From Sphingobacterium haloxyli (GTDB lineage Bacteria; Bacteroidota; Bacteroidia; Sphingobacteriales; Sphingobacteriaceae), in NCBI RefSeq assembly GCF_002980525.1, contig NZ_PVBQ01000003.1, positions 124,001-188,000 of the forward strand: a DNA stretch of 64,000 bases, read 5' to 3'. The notes under the pieces are model-generated. The model was not told the DNA's origin and did no database searches. It saw only the letters and a list, made by a program, of their open reading frames with translations. This document shows positions 45,597 to 52,948 of this stretch, piece by piece. Numbering within the stretch: position 1 is the first letter of the stretch; the number at the start of each line of letters is the position of its first letter. Position numbers and translations under genes: made by a program.

Positions 45597-46511
45597 TTAC
45601 TTGACGTACTCGCTTGCAAACTTTTGAAACTCATCTACCAAAACTTTTTCTATCCATTCTATCTCCTCCATAAACAGAGACTGTTTCCTTTTTCCGAAAT
45701 ATAAAGTGTTTTCAATAGGTCTGTCGCCCTCCCAAATTTTATGGATTTTATGATTGTCCATTGCATCCTTACATAAAAAGTCGGGTAAAACGGCTAGACC
45801 GCTTCCTTCTGACAGGCATCGGATGATAGAAAACTTATTGGGTACAATATAATTGGGAACAAAATCAGGACGTTCGCCGAAATTGTTCTCCCAAAATTGG
45901 TTCAAAAAACTCATATCTGCTGCGGTACTATACCAAATCTGGGATTTCATCCAGTCTTTGATTGTATCATTCCCGTCCAAAATCTCAAATGTCGAAATAT
46001 CAGTATACCTACCTGCGATCAACGCAAATCTTTCGGTCGTGAATGGTGCATAAATCAAGTTGCCGCGGCTGGAAACAGAAGATGTCAAAATTAAATCCAC
46101 CGAACCGTTTTCTAACGATTGTACCAATTCTTCGTTGGTGCCAAACCTCATGATAAGATTAAAATTCAGCGTCGGAATATATTTTTCTAAAGCCTGTTGA
46201 AAAGTTTCTACGCACATTCCAACGCTCACATTTGCCCGGTCACGTCCCGATTTTCGTTGAAAACGCATCTCAATATCTTCGAGGCAGAGCAAAGACTTCA
46301 CCATTTGCTGATAAAGCAATTTGCCTTTTTCGGTAGGTATCATTTTTCTTGACGTACGTTCGAACAAGGGAAAACCCGTGTAGGTTTCCAGTGCATTCAA
46401 ATGTAGTCCTACTCCCGGTTGTGAAACGAAGAGCTGCTTCGCCGCACCGCTCATTGTACCCGTTTCATATATCGCCTTAAACGTTCTAAACCATTCAAAA
46501 TTTGCTTGCAT
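45597..46511 (-). CDS. LysR-type transcriptional regulator
   Basis: A 304-residue regulator: N-terminal winged helix (FRTFKAIYETGTMSGAAKQLFVSQPGVGLHLNALE) and a periplasmic-binding-type effector domain (about 90-295). It is divergent from the MdaB-like oxidoreductase gene across 89 bases, the usual arrangement for a LysR protein and its target. A 16-base AT palindrome (46511-46526) lies at its start codon and may be an autoregulatory site. Confidence 0.93.
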   Translation of the reverse strand: MQANFEWFRTFKAIYETGTMSGAAKQLFVSQPGVGLHLNALETYTGFPLFERTSRKMIPTEKGKLLYQQMVKSLLCLEDIEMRFQRKSGRDRANVSVGMCVETFQQALEKYIPTLNFNLIMRFGTNEELVQSLENGSVDLILTSSVSSRGNLIYAPFTTERFALIAGRYTDISTFEILDGNDTIKDWMKSQIWYSTAADMSFLNQFWENNFGERPDFVPNYIVPNKFSIIRCLSEGSGLAVLPDFLCKDAMDNHKIHKIWEGDRPIENTLYFGKRKQSLFMEEIEWIEKVLVDEFQKFASEYVK

Positions 46512-46526
46512 ATAATAATTATTATA
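46511..46526. repeat. AT-rich perfect palindrome at the LysR start
   Basis: TATAATAATTATTATA, 16 bases, immediately upstream of and touching the LysR ATG. Position fits LysR autoregulation, but the low base complexity makes chance plausible. Confidence 0.35.
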
Positions 46527-46570
46527 GTTTATTCAAATCTACATTATTTTTATTATACATGGAAACGGGA

Positions 46571-46578
46571 TAATTTTG
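46571..46578 (+). promoter_or_regulatory. -7 element of the MdaB-like gene
   Basis: TAATTTTG matches TAnnTTTG; the implied start near 46584 is about 17 bases before the ATG. There is no TTG at -33, which fits dependence on the divergent LysR activator. Confidence 0.5.
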
Positions 46579-46600
46579 CTGCTCACTATTAATTTTAAAA

Positions 46601-47242
46601 ATGATGTCAAAAATATTTATCATTAACGGAGGTCAAGAATTTAATGAATCAAAGGGGCTATTTAATAAGTTGTTGACTGAATGGACAGAAAATACGGCGA
46701 AAGAACTTGGCTTTGAAGTCCGTATCACCCATATAGAAGACGGATATGAAATAGAAACGGAGATCGAAAATTTCATATGGGCGGATGCAATCGTTGTACA
46801 CACACCCATTTGGTGGTTCCAACTTCCTTACAAATTCAAACAATACATCGATTTGGTCTTTCAAAATGGACGTGGCAAGATTTACAAAAGTGACGGAAGA
46901 ACGCGCACAAACCCCGAAATAAACTACGGGACAGGAGGTTTGTTGAAAGGAAAGAAATATATGATCACTTCGAGCTGGAATGCACCTGCCGGTGCTTTTA
47001 CTATCAAAGACGAAATAATGGATCAAAAGACAGTGGATGAGGGCGTTTTGTTCGGGGTTCATATCGCTATGAAATTTGTAGGCCTGTCCAAACTAGACGG
47101 ATTCCATTTTTATGATATCGTTAAAGGATTGACCCCGCAGCGTTTTGAGGATTATCATAAAAGTTATATTGCGCATCTAAAGCAAACTTTCGAGCCAGTT
47201 AACAATAATCGGGACGAAAATTTGTCGCTGAAAACGCTATGA
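46601..47242 (+). CDS. MdaB-like NAD(P)H:quinone oxidoreductase (flavodoxin fold)
   Basis: A 213-residue flavoprotein: KIFIINGGQEFNESKGLFNKLL (phosphate-binding start), VVHTPIWWFQLPYKFKQYIDLVF and KKYMITSSWNAPAGAF are typical of MdaB/YwrO-type two-electron quinone reductases. It probably protects against quinones, under the divergent LysR regulator. The last residues (about NNNRDENLSLKTL) look foreign: a Crp-type remnant begins in another frame at the stop, so the gene may end at a deletion junction. Confidence 0.88.
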   Translation: MMSKIFIINGGQEFNESKGLFNKLLTEWTENTAKELGFEVRITHIEDGYEIETEIENFIWADAIVVHTPIWWFQLPYKFKQYIDLVFQNGRGKIYKSDGRTRTNPEINYGTGGLLKGKKYMITSSWNAPAGAFTIKDEIMDQKTVDEGVLFGVHIAMKFVGLSKLDGFHFYDIVKGLTPQRFEDYHKSYIAHLKQTFEPVNNNRDENLSLKTL

Positions 47243-47363
47243 AGACTTCATGGAACGGCATCCCTATTTTGTTCACCGGTTTCCTCAACATATCATTGCT
47301 TCTTATCTTGGCGTTACAAAAGACACACTGAGCCGAGTACGCAGAAAAGCAGTGAAAAGATAA
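47232..47363 (+). pseudogene. C-terminal remnant of a Crp/Fnr regulator
   Basis: In the frame from 47232 the DNA translates KRYEDFMERHPYFVHRFPQH followed by IIASYLGVTKDTLSRVRRK and a stop at 47361-47363. This is the helix-turn-helix end of a Bacteroidota Crp protein (compare IASYLG/LxRxR in the three intact ones here), but there is no start and a TGA stands at 47229-47231. About 43 codons remain of about 190, so it is a decayed or deleted gene. Confidence 0.85.
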
Positions 47364-47572
47364 GTTAGGCTAGGCGGATACATTACATTTTATATATTGT
47401 AGACATTAGTCGATATTTTTTTTCGTCATTTATCTACTTTTTTTCTTTCTATTTGAGGTACTTTTGAGTTGTAAACTTTTAAATCAAAAAGGTAATAATG
47501 GAAAACCCCAGAACTGGTCTCCAGTTTAGGCATCTAAATATTAAATAAATAACCCATTTGAAAGAGGCTATT

Positions 47573-47788
47573 ATGAACGTACATGAATATCCAAACGGGG
47601 AAATCACCATTCTCTGGGAACCGACAAAATGCGCCCACGCGGGAGTCTGTGTAAAGGCTTTGCCACAGGTTTATAATCCGAAAGCACGGCCGTGGATAAA
47701 AGTCGAGAATGCAACATCACAGGAACTCATTGATCAGGTGTCCAAATGCCCATCAGGAGCTTTGAGTATCAAAAAGATAATTGAATAA
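47573..47788 (+). CDS. yjdI: YjdI-like Fe-S (Fer4_19) protein
   Basis: A 71-residue protein from ATG 47573, preceded by AAAGAGG at good spacing; the TTG at 47558 is less likely. Cysteines C20 and C26 in KCAHAGVCVKALPQVYNP and C59 in SKCPSGAL mark the Fer4_19 family (YjdI in E. coli), thought to bind an iron-sulfur cluster; only three cysteines are visible. It precedes a NATD1-type acetyltransferase with a one-base stop/start overlap, as yjdI/yjdJ do in E. coli. Confidence 0.88.
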   Translation: MNVHEYPNGEITILWEPTKCAHAGVCVKALPQVYNPKARPWIKVENATSQELIDQVSKCPSGALSIKKIIE

Positions 47789-48078
47789 TGGAAAATACAC
47801 AGGTAATTTTTAAAGAAGATGGTATCTACGGTGAAGTTCAACTGTTTTCAGATGATGAAAAAGTAGGAAAGATGGATATTTCTGTTGCCGACGGGAAGCT
47901 CCGAGTATATCATACCGAAGTAGACGTGGAACACGAAGGCAAAGGTTTCGCAAAACTGTTACTTAATCAGCTGGTAAGTTATGCCCGGGAGAGCAGCTTG
48001 AGGATTATACCACTTTGCCCGTATGTTCTTGCGCAGTTCAAGCGCTACCCAGAGGAATATGCAGATGTTAGGTCATAA
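47788..48078 (+). CDS. NATD1/YjdJ-type short GNAT acetyltransferase, copy 1
   Basis: A 96-residue acetyltransferase: EVDVEHEGKGFAKLLLNQLV holds the acetyl-CoA loop (GxGxA/G) and LRIIPLCPYV is the family C-terminal signature. Starts on the last base of the YjdI stop, so the pair is translationally coupled. A paralogue (50597-50881) lies 2.5 kb downstream in the same run of genes. Substrate unknown. Confidence 0.85.
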   Translation: MENTQVIFKEDGIYGEVQLFSDDEKVGKMDISVADGKLRVYHTEVDVEHEGKGFAKLLLNQLVSYARESSLRIIPLCPYVLAQFKRYPEEYADVRS

Positions 48079-48538
48079 AAGAGACGTAAACAATATAGCG
48101 CAAATGAAATATCTACTAGAAACCCCGTTAAAGGGTACGATTGGACTCCAAAAATACGAAACAACGATCCATTGGAGGAACGGGGTATTCATCACAGATG
48201 AACCTGAAAAATTAGGTGGGAGAGACTTAGGTCCAGATCCTTACACGTTGTTGCTGTCTTCCCTAGTGGGGTGTACCTTAGCTACTCTTAGAATGTATAT
48301 CGACCACAAAGGATTAGCCGTTTCGGAGATAGAAGTCCAGGCGAATATTTTCTATAAAATCGAAGACAAAGCATCAGCTGCATACATGGAGCGAAAGATC
48401 ATATTTCGAGAACCACTCGATCAAGACATAGAAGAACGATTATTGAGGGTAGCGGAAAACTGTCCCATATCGAAGCTACTGAAAGGAAATATCAACATTT
48501 CAACAGAATTAATTAAGGATGAAAGCATAGTCGAGTAA
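48065..48538 (+). CDS. OsmC/Ohr-family peroxidase
   Basis: About 157 residues from ATG 48065, which has AGAGG nine bases upstream and overlaps the previous gene by 14 bases; ATG 48023 and 48059 are less fitting. OsmC fold with the two redox cysteines in SSLVGCTLATLRMY and VAENCPISKLL. It reduces organic hydroperoxides by thiol chemistry. It sits between the acetyltransferase and the pirin gene, forming a redox/electrophile-stress run. Confidence 0.9.
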   Translation: MLGHKRDVNNIAQMKYLLETPLKGTIGLQKYETTIHWRNGVFITDEPEKLGGRDLGPDPYTLLLSSLVGCTLATLRMYIDHKGLAVSEIEVQANIFYKIEDKASAAYMERKIIFREPLDQDIEERLLRVAENCPISKLLKGNINISTELIKDESIVE

Positions 48539-48580
48539 AAGCTTTCGAGTTATAGGCAAATGGTAATTTAAATATTTATT

Positions 48581-49495
48581 ATGCTTGATATAGTTATAGA
48601 AGCCCGACAGGCTGAACTTTCCCCAGGTTTTACAGTTAAACGTATCCTCCCGTTTCGACTTCGCAGAATGGTTGGACCGTTTATTTTTGTCGATCATGGC
48701 GGGCCATTAAATGCGCCGACCGGATCGATAAATAATTTTGATGTTTTGCCCCACCCTCATATTGGCTTATCTACTGTAAGCTATTTATTTAGCGGGAACG
48801 TGACCCACAGAGATAGTCTGGGGGTAGAACAGTTAATAACACCGGGCGAGGTAAATTGGATGACAGCAGGCAAAGGTATAACACACAGTGAGCGATTTGA
48901 AGATCCGGCGATGCTTGCGGGAGGCAAACTGGAAATGCTGCAAACATGGGTGGCACTTCCCGAAAAGGACGAAGAAAGTGATCCATCCTTCGAGAACTAT
49001 AAGCCAGAAGAATTGCCCGCTTTTACGGATACAGGTGTCTGGATGCGCTTAATTGCGGGAGATGCTTATGGTTTGAAAAGTAATGTCAAAACACATTCGC
49101 CCTTATTCTATGTGCATGTCGTATTGCAGCAAGATGCTCGATTTGGTTTACCGAGTGGACATAGCGAAAGAGGCGCCTACATTGTCAGAGGTCGCGTTGA
49201 AGTTAATGGCATTACCTACAACGAAGGACAGTTATTGGTGTTTACCAAAGGAGTAGATCCGCTGATTATTGCAAAAGAACAGACTACCCTAATGATGCTA
49301 GGTGGAGAACACCTCGGAGAACGGTACATTTGGTGGAATTTCGTTTCTAGCCGAAAAGACAGGATTGAACAAGCGAAAGAAGATTGGAAACAAGGCCGAA
49401 TTAACTTACCTCCAATGGATAATAAAGAGTATGTACCCTTGCCGGACGACAAAACCAAGCCCGCCGGCGGTCCTCCGCCCAACGCTCTTTCTTGA
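48581..49495 (+). CDS. Pirin-family protein
   Basis: A 304-residue bicupin: RRMVGPFIFVDHGGP, HPHIGLSTVSYLFSGNVTHRDSLG and GITHSERFE hold the metal-binding histidines; the C-terminal cupin spans about 150-260. Some bacterial pirins act as quercetin dioxygenases or redox sensors; the substrate here is unknown. Forty-two bases after the OsmC gene, so likely in the same transcript. Confidence 0.93.
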   Translation: MLDIVIEARQAELSPGFTVKRILPFRLRRMVGPFIFVDHGGPLNAPTGSINNFDVLPHPHIGLSTVSYLFSGNVTHRDSLGVEQLITPGEVNWMTAGKGITHSERFEDPAMLAGGKLEMLQTWVALPEKDEESDPSFENYKPEELPAFTDTGVWMRLIAGDAYGLKSNVKTHSPLFYVHVVLQQDARFGLPSGHSERGAYIVRGRVEVNGITYNEGQLLVFTKGVDPLIIAKEQTTLMMLGGEHLGERYIWWNFVSSRKDRIEQAKEDWKQGRINLPPMDNKEYVPLPDDKTKPAGGPPPNALS

Positions 49496-49538
49496 GGCAT
49501 AAAAAGTACAGAAAACATATTTATTAGTCAGCATAATA

Positions 49539-50585
49539 ATGGAAATAGGAATTGATAGTTTCGCGTCCGCCATGTACGGGAGTAAAACCCTTAGTAGTGT
49601 CGATGCGATGGAACAGTTACTTGACAGGATTGTTCAAGCAGATCAAGCAGGACTTGCTATCTACGGTATCGGTGAACACCATAAGAAAGAATTTCTGGAC
49701 TCCGCACCAGCGGTAATCCTAGCTGCAGCCGCGGCAAGAACGAAAAATATACGCTTGACCAGTGCTGTTACCGTGCTGAGTACATCGGATCCAGTCAGGG
49801 TTTACCAGAGCTTCGCGACTTTGGATTTGATATCCAAAGGGCGAGCGGAGCTGGTCGTCGGACGAGGCTCCGCGACAGAAGCCTTTCCGTTGTTTGGATA
49901 TAACCTGCATCACTATGACGAGTTATTCAAAGAGAAATTGGAACTCCTTTTAAAAATTCGCGAACAGGAATTTATTACGTGGTCCGGAAAGTTTCGTCCG
50001 GCATTACAAAATCAGCCTATTTATCCGAGATCGAGTCAGGAGAAACTTCCAGTTTGGCTGGGTGTGGGCGGTACGCCAGCGTCTTTCGTGAGAGCCGGAA
50101 CACTGGGGCTACCGCTAATGGTTGCGGTTATCGGCGGAGAAACTGCTCGCTTTCGACCACTGGTTGATTTATACAGAGAGGCAGGACAGCAGGCTGGTTT
50201 CTCCCCGGAGCAGCTTTCCGTAGGACTCCATTCACCCGGCTACGTCGCTGCTACTGATGAAGAAGCCTTTGCAGACTACTACCCCGGCTATGCCGAATTG
50301 TGGACCAAGGCGGGGAGGGAACGAGGATGGCCACCAGTAACCAGAGCTAGTTTCGATGCGGCGGCGGATCCTAAGGGCGTGTTGGTCGTTGGAGGTCCCG
50401 CGCAGGTAGCAGCAAAATTACTGCGACACAGCGAAGCATTGGGAGGCGTTGACCGCTTTACTTTCCAAATGGATAATGCTGGCCTGAGTCATGAACAGTT
50501 GTTGCGTTCCATAGAAATAATTGGTACAAAGGTTATTCCAAGGATCAATAACGCAATGGCTCACGGAGAAATAGTGAAATTTTAA
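49539..50585 (+). CDS. LLM-class flavin-dependent oxidoreductase
   Basis: A 348-residue luciferase-like monooxygenase: MEIGIDSFASAMYG start, YGIGEHHKKEF, DLISKGRAELVVGRGS and SFRAGTLGLPLMVAVIGG-like segments, with the C-terminal VGGPAQVAAKLLRH. It is FMN- or F420-dependent; FMN is likelier in this phylum. Probably oxidises or reduces small organic molecules. It is 43 bases after pirin and 11 bases before a second NATD1 copy. Confidence 0.88.
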   Translation: MEIGIDSFASAMYGSKTLSSVDAMEQLLDRIVQADQAGLAIYGIGEHHKKEFLDSAPAVILAAAAARTKNIRLTSAVTVLSTSDPVRVYQSFATLDLISKGRAELVVGRGSATEAFPLFGYNLHHYDELFKEKLELLLKIREQEFITWSGKFRPALQNQPIYPRSSQEKLPVWLGVGGTPASFVRAGTLGLPLMVAVIGGETARFRPLVDLYREAGQQAGFSPEQLSVGLHSPGYVAATDEEAFADYYPGYAELWTKAGRERGWPPVTRASFDAAADPKGVLVVGGPAQVAAKLLRHSEALGGVDRFTFQMDNAGLSHEQLLRSIEIIGTKVIPRINNAMAHGEIVKF

Positions 50586-50596
50586 AGAAAAAGATT

Positions 50597-50881
50597 ATGG
50601 AGGTATTATTAAAAGTTAGCGGCGCTAAAGGGTCTGCCGTCGCGCAGGAAAATGATAGACGCGCCGGGATGATGTCCTATTCCATCGCAGGACCGAATTT
50701 GATTATCATAGACCACACCGAGGTTGAGCCGGCGTATAATGGTAGAGGTGTAGGTAAGCAGATGCTCTACAAAATTGTAGAAATGGCTCGGAAGGAAAGT
50801 ATCAAGATTATTCCCCTATGTCCGTTTGCAGCAAAGATGTTCGAAAAATTTGATGATATAAAGGACGTATTAAAATCATAA
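50597..50881 (+). CDS. NATD1/YjdJ-type short GNAT acetyltransferase, copy 2
   Basis: A 94-residue paralogue of the gene at 47788: EVEPAYNGRGVGKQMLYKIVEMAR holds the acetyl-CoA loop and KIIPLCPFAAKMF matches the copy-1 signature IIPLCPY. It closes the run YjdI, acetyltransferase, OsmC, pirin, LLM oxidoreductase, acetyltransferase. Convergent with the TetR gene. Confidence 0.85.
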   Translation: MEVLLKVSGAKGSAVAQENDRRAGMMSYSIAGPNLIIIDHTEVEPAYNGRGVGKQMLYKIVEMARKESIKIIPLCPFAAKMFEKFDDIKDVLKS

Positions 50882-50947
50882 CTGCCCAATAAACGGGTGG
50901 CGCCATCAATACCCTGCTTTGCGAGTATATCCTACCGATTGTGCAAG

Positions 50948-51508
50948 CTAGGCTACGTCAATTATATTTAGCAGCATTTCAACGATAACTTCACGCGGAA
51001 AAGGTAAGGTATCGCCCATCAGCGAATAGCCCTCTGCGTATGGGATGAGTATACACATTACTTTTTCTGCTTCCACAACGTCGTCGGCAACAAGGGCTAT
51101 CATCCAGTTGATGTAGGTGCGGTAATACTCCCGCAAGGTCTCCGCCAATTCCTTGTCATGAGCGGCTAAAGCCCAAGCTTCCCTAAATACGATACCGTAC
51201 TGGTCTTCAGGATCGCAGACAATCATCTTGTCGATCAGCATTCTTAAAAAATCTCTTGGCGAAGAGCTACCTATATCAGCCATACTTTTACGCTCGGCGA
51301 TCAGAACTTCTTCGCAACGAAGAAAAAAGCGTTTTACAGCAGCTTGCACCAAAGCTGTCCGGTTAGGGTAATAGTATTGCAAATTACTTAGTCGAACTCC
51401 ACAGTTCGAAGCTACTTTTCTCATTGTCAGACCGCCAATTCCTTCTTCTGATAGTATCTGTATCGTCTGTTCTACAAGTTGATCTTCAGTGCGCTGTTTA
51501 TTCGTCAT
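50948..51508 (-). CDS. TetR-family transcriptional regulator
   Basis: About 186 residues from ATG 51508 (MTNKQRTEDQL); the longer frame adds residues unlike the family. The helix-turn-helix is QTIQILSEEGIGGLTMRKVASNCGVRLSNLQYYYPNRTALV. It is divergent from an NmrA-like oxidoreductase gene, and two perfect palindromes in the gap are the obvious operators, so it probably represses itself and its neighbour until a ligand binds. Confidence 0.93.
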   Translation of the reverse strand: MTNKQRTEDQLVEQTIQILSEEGIGGLTMRKVASNCGVRLSNLQYYYPNRTALVQAAVKRFFLRCEEVLIAERKSMADIGSSSPRDFLRMLIDKMIVCDPEDQYGIVFREAWALAAHDKELAETLREYYRTYINWMIALVADDVVEAEKVMCILIPYAEGYSLMGDTLPFPREVIVEMLLNIIDVA

Positions 51509-51537
51509 GGCATGGAATATACAGAAATAAACCAAAA

Positions 51538-51569
51538 TTTGCAAATATAGGTCATTCGACCTATATTTG
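51538..51569 (+). promoter_or_regulatory. Promoter of the NmrA-like gene
   Basis: TTTG at 51538-51541, a 20-base spacer and TATATTTG at 51562-51569 match the Bacteroidota consensus. The implied start near 51575 falls at the second palindrome, and the -7 element is inside the first. The mirror-image arm gives a minus-strand TATATTTG at 51549-51542 for tetR, though without a clear -33. Confidence 0.72.
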
Positions 51570-51570
51570 C
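51541..51570. promoter_or_regulatory. TetR operator 1: 30-base inverted repeat
   Basis: Perfect 13-base arms GCAAATATAGGTC and GACCTATATTTGC around ATTC. Each arm contains TATATTTG, so bound repressor would cover the -7 elements of both divergent genes. Confidence 0.8.
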
Positions 51571-51574
51571 TTTG

Positions 51575-51590
51575 TAGGTCAAATGACCTA
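51575..51590. promoter_or_regulatory. TetR operator 2: 16-base inverted repeat
   Basis: TAGGTCA, AA, TGACCTA. The core TAGGTC/GACCTA is shared with operator 1, five bases away, so both are probably bound by the same protein. Confidence 0.75.
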
Positions 51591-51624
51591 TTTTAAGTTT
51601 ATCCAGATAAAATGATATAAACGA

Positions 51625-52455
51625 ATGAAAAATAAGGTCTTAGTTGCAGGTGCCTCCGGTACGATTGGGCGTGAAGTCGTTTTTGAATTGTTAAAAATGG
51701 GACAAGATGTCATCGTACTAACAAGAAACAAAGAACAGCGCTCATTTCCCGCTCAGGTAGAAATCGTTGAGGGGGATCTATCCATACCAGAAACGATAGT
51801 TGGGGTTTTTACAGATGTGTCCGCTGCACATCTTATCGCTTTTAGCGGAGAGACATATACGCCCCTGAGCTCGGGCTACAAAGTCGTCGAGATGATGGTA
51901 GCGGAAAATGTCGAAAGAGTAACCGTACTTTGGAACGGCGAAGGAAAGACCGGAACCATGGAAAAAGCAGTCATGGACAGCCGGCTTGAATGGACGATTC
52001 TACAACCACAGGAATACATGGCAAACGCAGCGGGATGGGCTAAAAATATTCGCGAGCGGAGAGTCATCGAGGAACCGTGTGTTGATCGGCCAACAGCAGC
52101 AATTCATGAAAACGATCTAGGAGCGGTCATCGCGCAAATACTGGTCTATGGCGGACACGCCAGCAAGATCCTAACCTTGACAGGACCGCAAGTGCTTAGT
52201 CCCCGAAAGCAGGCCCTCGCGATTTCCAAGGCTATCGAAGCAAATATTACCATTCGAGAACTTAGCGAAGCGGAAGCTCGAAAACGTTGGGCAACTTGGG
52301 GGCTAGAACAAGAGACGATGGACTATTTATATGCCTGGTACAAGAATCCACCGGCCGAAGGATATACCGTTAATCAAGGCGTAGCTTCTATTCTCGGCAG
52401 GTCCCCAAAAACTTTTCACGATTGGGTCAAGGATAATATACAGTTATTCAAGTAA
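51625..52455 (+). CDS. NmrA-like NAD(P)-binding oxidoreductase (atypical SDR)
   Basis: A 276-residue protein with the dinucleotide motif VLVAGASGTIGREVV (5-19), LTRNKEQ after beta2 and VEIVEGDLS; the active-site YxxxK of classical SDRs is not evident. Related proteins are NmrA regulators or NAD(P)H-dependent quinone reductases (QOR2). It is transcribed divergently from tetR under the double palindrome, so it is likely induced by a TetR ligand. Confidence 0.9.
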   Translation: MKNKVLVAGASGTIGREVVFELLKMGQDVIVLTRNKEQRSFPAQVEIVEGDLSIPETIVGVFTDVSAAHLIAFSGETYTPLSSGYKVVEMMVAENVERVTVLWNGEGKTGTMEKAVMDSRLEWTILQPQEYMANAAGWAKNIRERRVIEEPCVDRPTAAIHENDLGAVIAQILVYGGHASKILTLTGPQVLSPRKQALAISKAIEANITIRELSEAEARKRWATWGLEQETMDYLYAWYKNPPAEGYTVNQGVASILGRSPKTFHDWVKDNIQLFK

Positions 52456-52483
52456 GATATGCCGTACCAAAAGACCAATGATG

Positions 52484-52813
52484 TTAATCAACCAAATACG
52501 GCAGCACAAAAACCATAACTACGGTCACTAGCACCGAGAACATATATGGATACAGATACTCTCGACTCCTAGTTAGTAACTTGGAAACAAGGATTAACAA
52601 CGATACCGCAACAAAGATGAAAACGAAAAAAGAGAAAACTTCCCCTATACCGCCCAATACTTTAGCCAATATGCTCTCCGGAAAAAAAATATGGATGAGA
52701 TGGTAGAACAACATTAACGCCGAAACGACGATATTGCTCCAAATAAGGGGCATCATGATGTTCCGATTTGAAAATCGTCTGGGCTGGCCTGCTGTTATTT
52801 CGTTATCTTTCAT
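52484..52813 (-). CDS. Small three-helix membrane protein of unknown function
   Basis: A 109-residue protein with three hydrophobic helices (about 20-45, 50-78 and 86-107) and a short charged N-terminus (MKDNEITAGQPRRFSNRN). No family recognised. It is convergent with the NmrA-like gene and 135 bases downstream of the GH43-like gene on the same strand. Confidence 0.65.
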   Translation of the reverse strand: MKDNEITAGQPRRFSNRNIMMPLIWSNIVVSALMLFYHLIHIFFPESILAKVLGGIGEVFSFFVFIFVAVSLLILVSKLLTRSREYLYPYMFSVLVTVVMVFVLPYLVD

Positions 52814-52948
52814 TCTAATTATCTTTTAACGTATAACAAGCAGACCGGTACTGTTGTTTTGTCTAATCGTATATAGGATTTTTGCTCTTCACTGCAAAAA
52901 AAAGTACAGTGTGAGGGTATATATACGATTTCTTTCAATAGCGCGACT

